Of a stretch of 9,279 bases of DNA, positions 8,702-9,279 are shown piece after piece. How positions within the stretch are numbered: the first letter of the stretch is position 1; each line of letters starts with the position of its first letter. The stretch covers positions 1-9,279 of the forward strand of contig DAOWIP010000353.1 in the NCBI GenBank assembly GCA_030640865.1, written 5' to 3'. The translations under genes and the position numbers were made by a program. Under the pieces are notes generated by a model that had not been told where the DNA came from, ran no database searches, and was given only the letters and a program-made list of their open reading frames with translations. Source of the stretch: Sedimentisphaerales bacterium (GTDB taxonomy: Bacteria; Planctomycetota; Phycisphaerae; Sedimentisphaerales; SM23-30).

Positions 8702-8723
8702 CCCCCGACTTTATGTCGCGGGG
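8702..8723 (-). other. GC-rich bulged hairpin between rplK and rplA
   Basis: On the minus strand CCCC-G-CGAC-ATAAA-GTCG-GGGG forms eight pairs with one bulged G and a five-base loop. The sequence after it is CTAATAATTAG, not a T run, so it is not a standard intrinsic terminator. It may stabilise an mRNA end, cause pausing, or bind a protein. Confidence 0.5.
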
Positions 8724-8743
8724 TTCTTCTGTTTTTCTCTTTC

Positions 8744-8778
8744 TCACCACTCACCACTCACCACTCACCACTCACAAC
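8744..8778 (-). repeat. 7-bp tandem repeat (TCACCAC)n after rplK
   Basis: There are four perfect copies of TCACCAC (plus strand) and one imperfect copy, TCACAAC. On the transcribed strand this reads GTTGTGA followed by four GTGGTGA units, starting 6 nt after the rplK stop codon. The spaced GG pairs (GG every 7 nt) give weak two-tier G-quadruplex potential. Unit and position match the tract after rplJ. Confidence 0.9.
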
Positions 8779-8784
8779 TGACTT

Positions 8785-9210
8785 TCACCCCTCGACCACC
8801 ACGCCGATGCTTCGGGCAGTGCCTTCGATTATCTTCTGCGCCTGTTCTATGGTAAACGCGTTAAGGTCTTTGATCTTGGTTTTAGCTATTTCTGCAACCT
8901 GTGCTTGCGTAACTTTCCCCACTTTTTCTTTGTTGGGTATTCCACTGCCCTTGACAATCCCAGCCGCCTGTTTCAGGAGTTCCGCTGCCGGTGGGCTTTT
9001 GACCACAAAATCAAATGTCCGATCGGCATATACGTTTATTTCCACCGGCACTATCATACCGTTCATATCTTTAGTTTTCTCGTTGAACTGTGAGACAAAC
9101 TGTCCGATGTTCACTCCATGCTGCCCCAGGGCCGGCCCGATAGGCGGCGCTGGTGTCGCCTGACCGCCCTTGGCCTGCAATTTAATAACTGTATTTATCT
9201 TTTTTGCCAT
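8785..9210 (-). CDS. rplK: 50S ribosomal protein L11
   Basis: L11 binds the GTPase-associated centre of 23S rRNA (helices 43/44), helps factor-dependent GTP hydrolysis, and in many bacteria is needed for ribosome-triggered RelA activity. The product is 141 residues, the normal length. The N-terminal domain carries the hallmark [16 protein letters not shown] (20-35), whose prolines line the thiostrepton/micrococcin site. A linker near [14 protein letters not shown] (72-85) leads to the rRNA-binding C-terminal domain with [17 protein letters not shown] (95-111) and [15 protein letters not shown] at the end. The ATG is preceded by a weak purine box (GAGAG, about 6 nt upstream). It is the first gene of the operon visible here; nusG and secE commonly lie further upstream, but that part is outside the window. 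Confidence 0.98.
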   Translation of the reverse strand: MAKKINTVIKLQAKGGQATPAPPIGPALGQHGVNIGQFVSQFNEKTKDMNGMIVPVEINVYADRTFDFVVKSPPAAELLKQAAGIVKGSGIPNKEKVGKVTQAQVAEIAKTKIKDLNAFTIEQAQKIIEGTARSIGVVVEG

Positions 9211-9251
9211 AATATACTCTCAAAGAAAATTTTGTGAAATCCGTGCTTATT

Positions 9252-9279
9252 TCTTCTGTCTTCTGTCTTCTGATTTCTG
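9252..9279 (-). repeat. 7-bp tandem repeat (TCTTCTG)n upstream of rplK, at window edge
   Basis: There are three perfect TCTTCTG units on the plus strand and a fourth copy with two mismatches ending at the last base of the window. On the transcribed strand the unit is CAGAAGA. The array may continue outside. One further copy of the rotated unit CTTCTGT occurs at 8726-8732 in the rplK-rplA spacer. Confidence 0.75.

Larger units (their letters stand above)
8621..8784 (-). other. rplK-rplA spacer
   Basis: This 164-nt spacer has, in transcription order, the heptamer array, a pyrimidine/purine-biased stretch, a GC-rich bulged hairpin, an 11-bp dyad CTAATAATTAG (8691-8701) and the rplA ribosome-binding site (GAGG, 8627-8630). 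No coding frame in it is credible and no promoter with two good hexamers was found. Confidence 0.6.

Overview
This window carries one transcription and translation operon, read entirely on the minus strand. In the direction of transcription (right to left) the order is rplK (L11), rplA (L1), rplJ (L10), rplL (L7/L12), rpoB (beta) and the first 883 codons of rpoC (beta'), which runs off the left edge. This is the classic bacterial 'beta operon'. All six genes look intact within the window, with their diagnostic motifs in place. Long plus-strand open frames opposite rpoB and rpoC are antisense shadows. No mobile element, tRNA, rRNA or CRISPR array is visible.

The gene order and the beta/beta' motifs are bacterial. 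Several features point to the Planctomycetes side of the PVC group, perhaps a Phycisphaerae-like organism: the RpoB N-terminal region (for example [20 protein letters not shown]), a large insertion ahead of the [11 protein letters not shown] motif in RpoB, and an L7/L12 with an acidic N-terminal extension. This placement rests on remembered family resemblance, not on a search, and is moderate in confidence.

Layout, right to left. Positions 9211-9279 are a short leader with a heptamer repeat at the window edge. rplK is followed by a 164-nt spacer with a 7-bp tandem repeat and a G/C-rich hairpin. rplA is followed by a 195-nt spacer with two stem-loops and then four tandem copies of a 17-nt hairpin. 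rplJ is followed by a 216-nt spacer with nine degenerate heptads and a 14-bp perfect palindrome. rplL is followed by a 172-nt spacer with little recognisable structure. rpoB and rpoC are separated by only 6 nt, and the rpoC ribosome-binding site lies inside the last rpoB codons.

The products work in two machines. L11, L1, L10 and L7/L12 form the L1 stalk and the factor-recruiting L10-L12 stalk/GTPase centre of the 50S subunit. Beta and beta' form the catalytic core of RNA polymerase. The genes are ordinary; the unusual material is in the spacers. The best candidates are the covarying hairpin array in the rplJ leader and the heptamer repeats, which place the same 14-mer just after both the rplK and rplJ stop codons. 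I found no convincing evidence of a wholly new multi-gene system.
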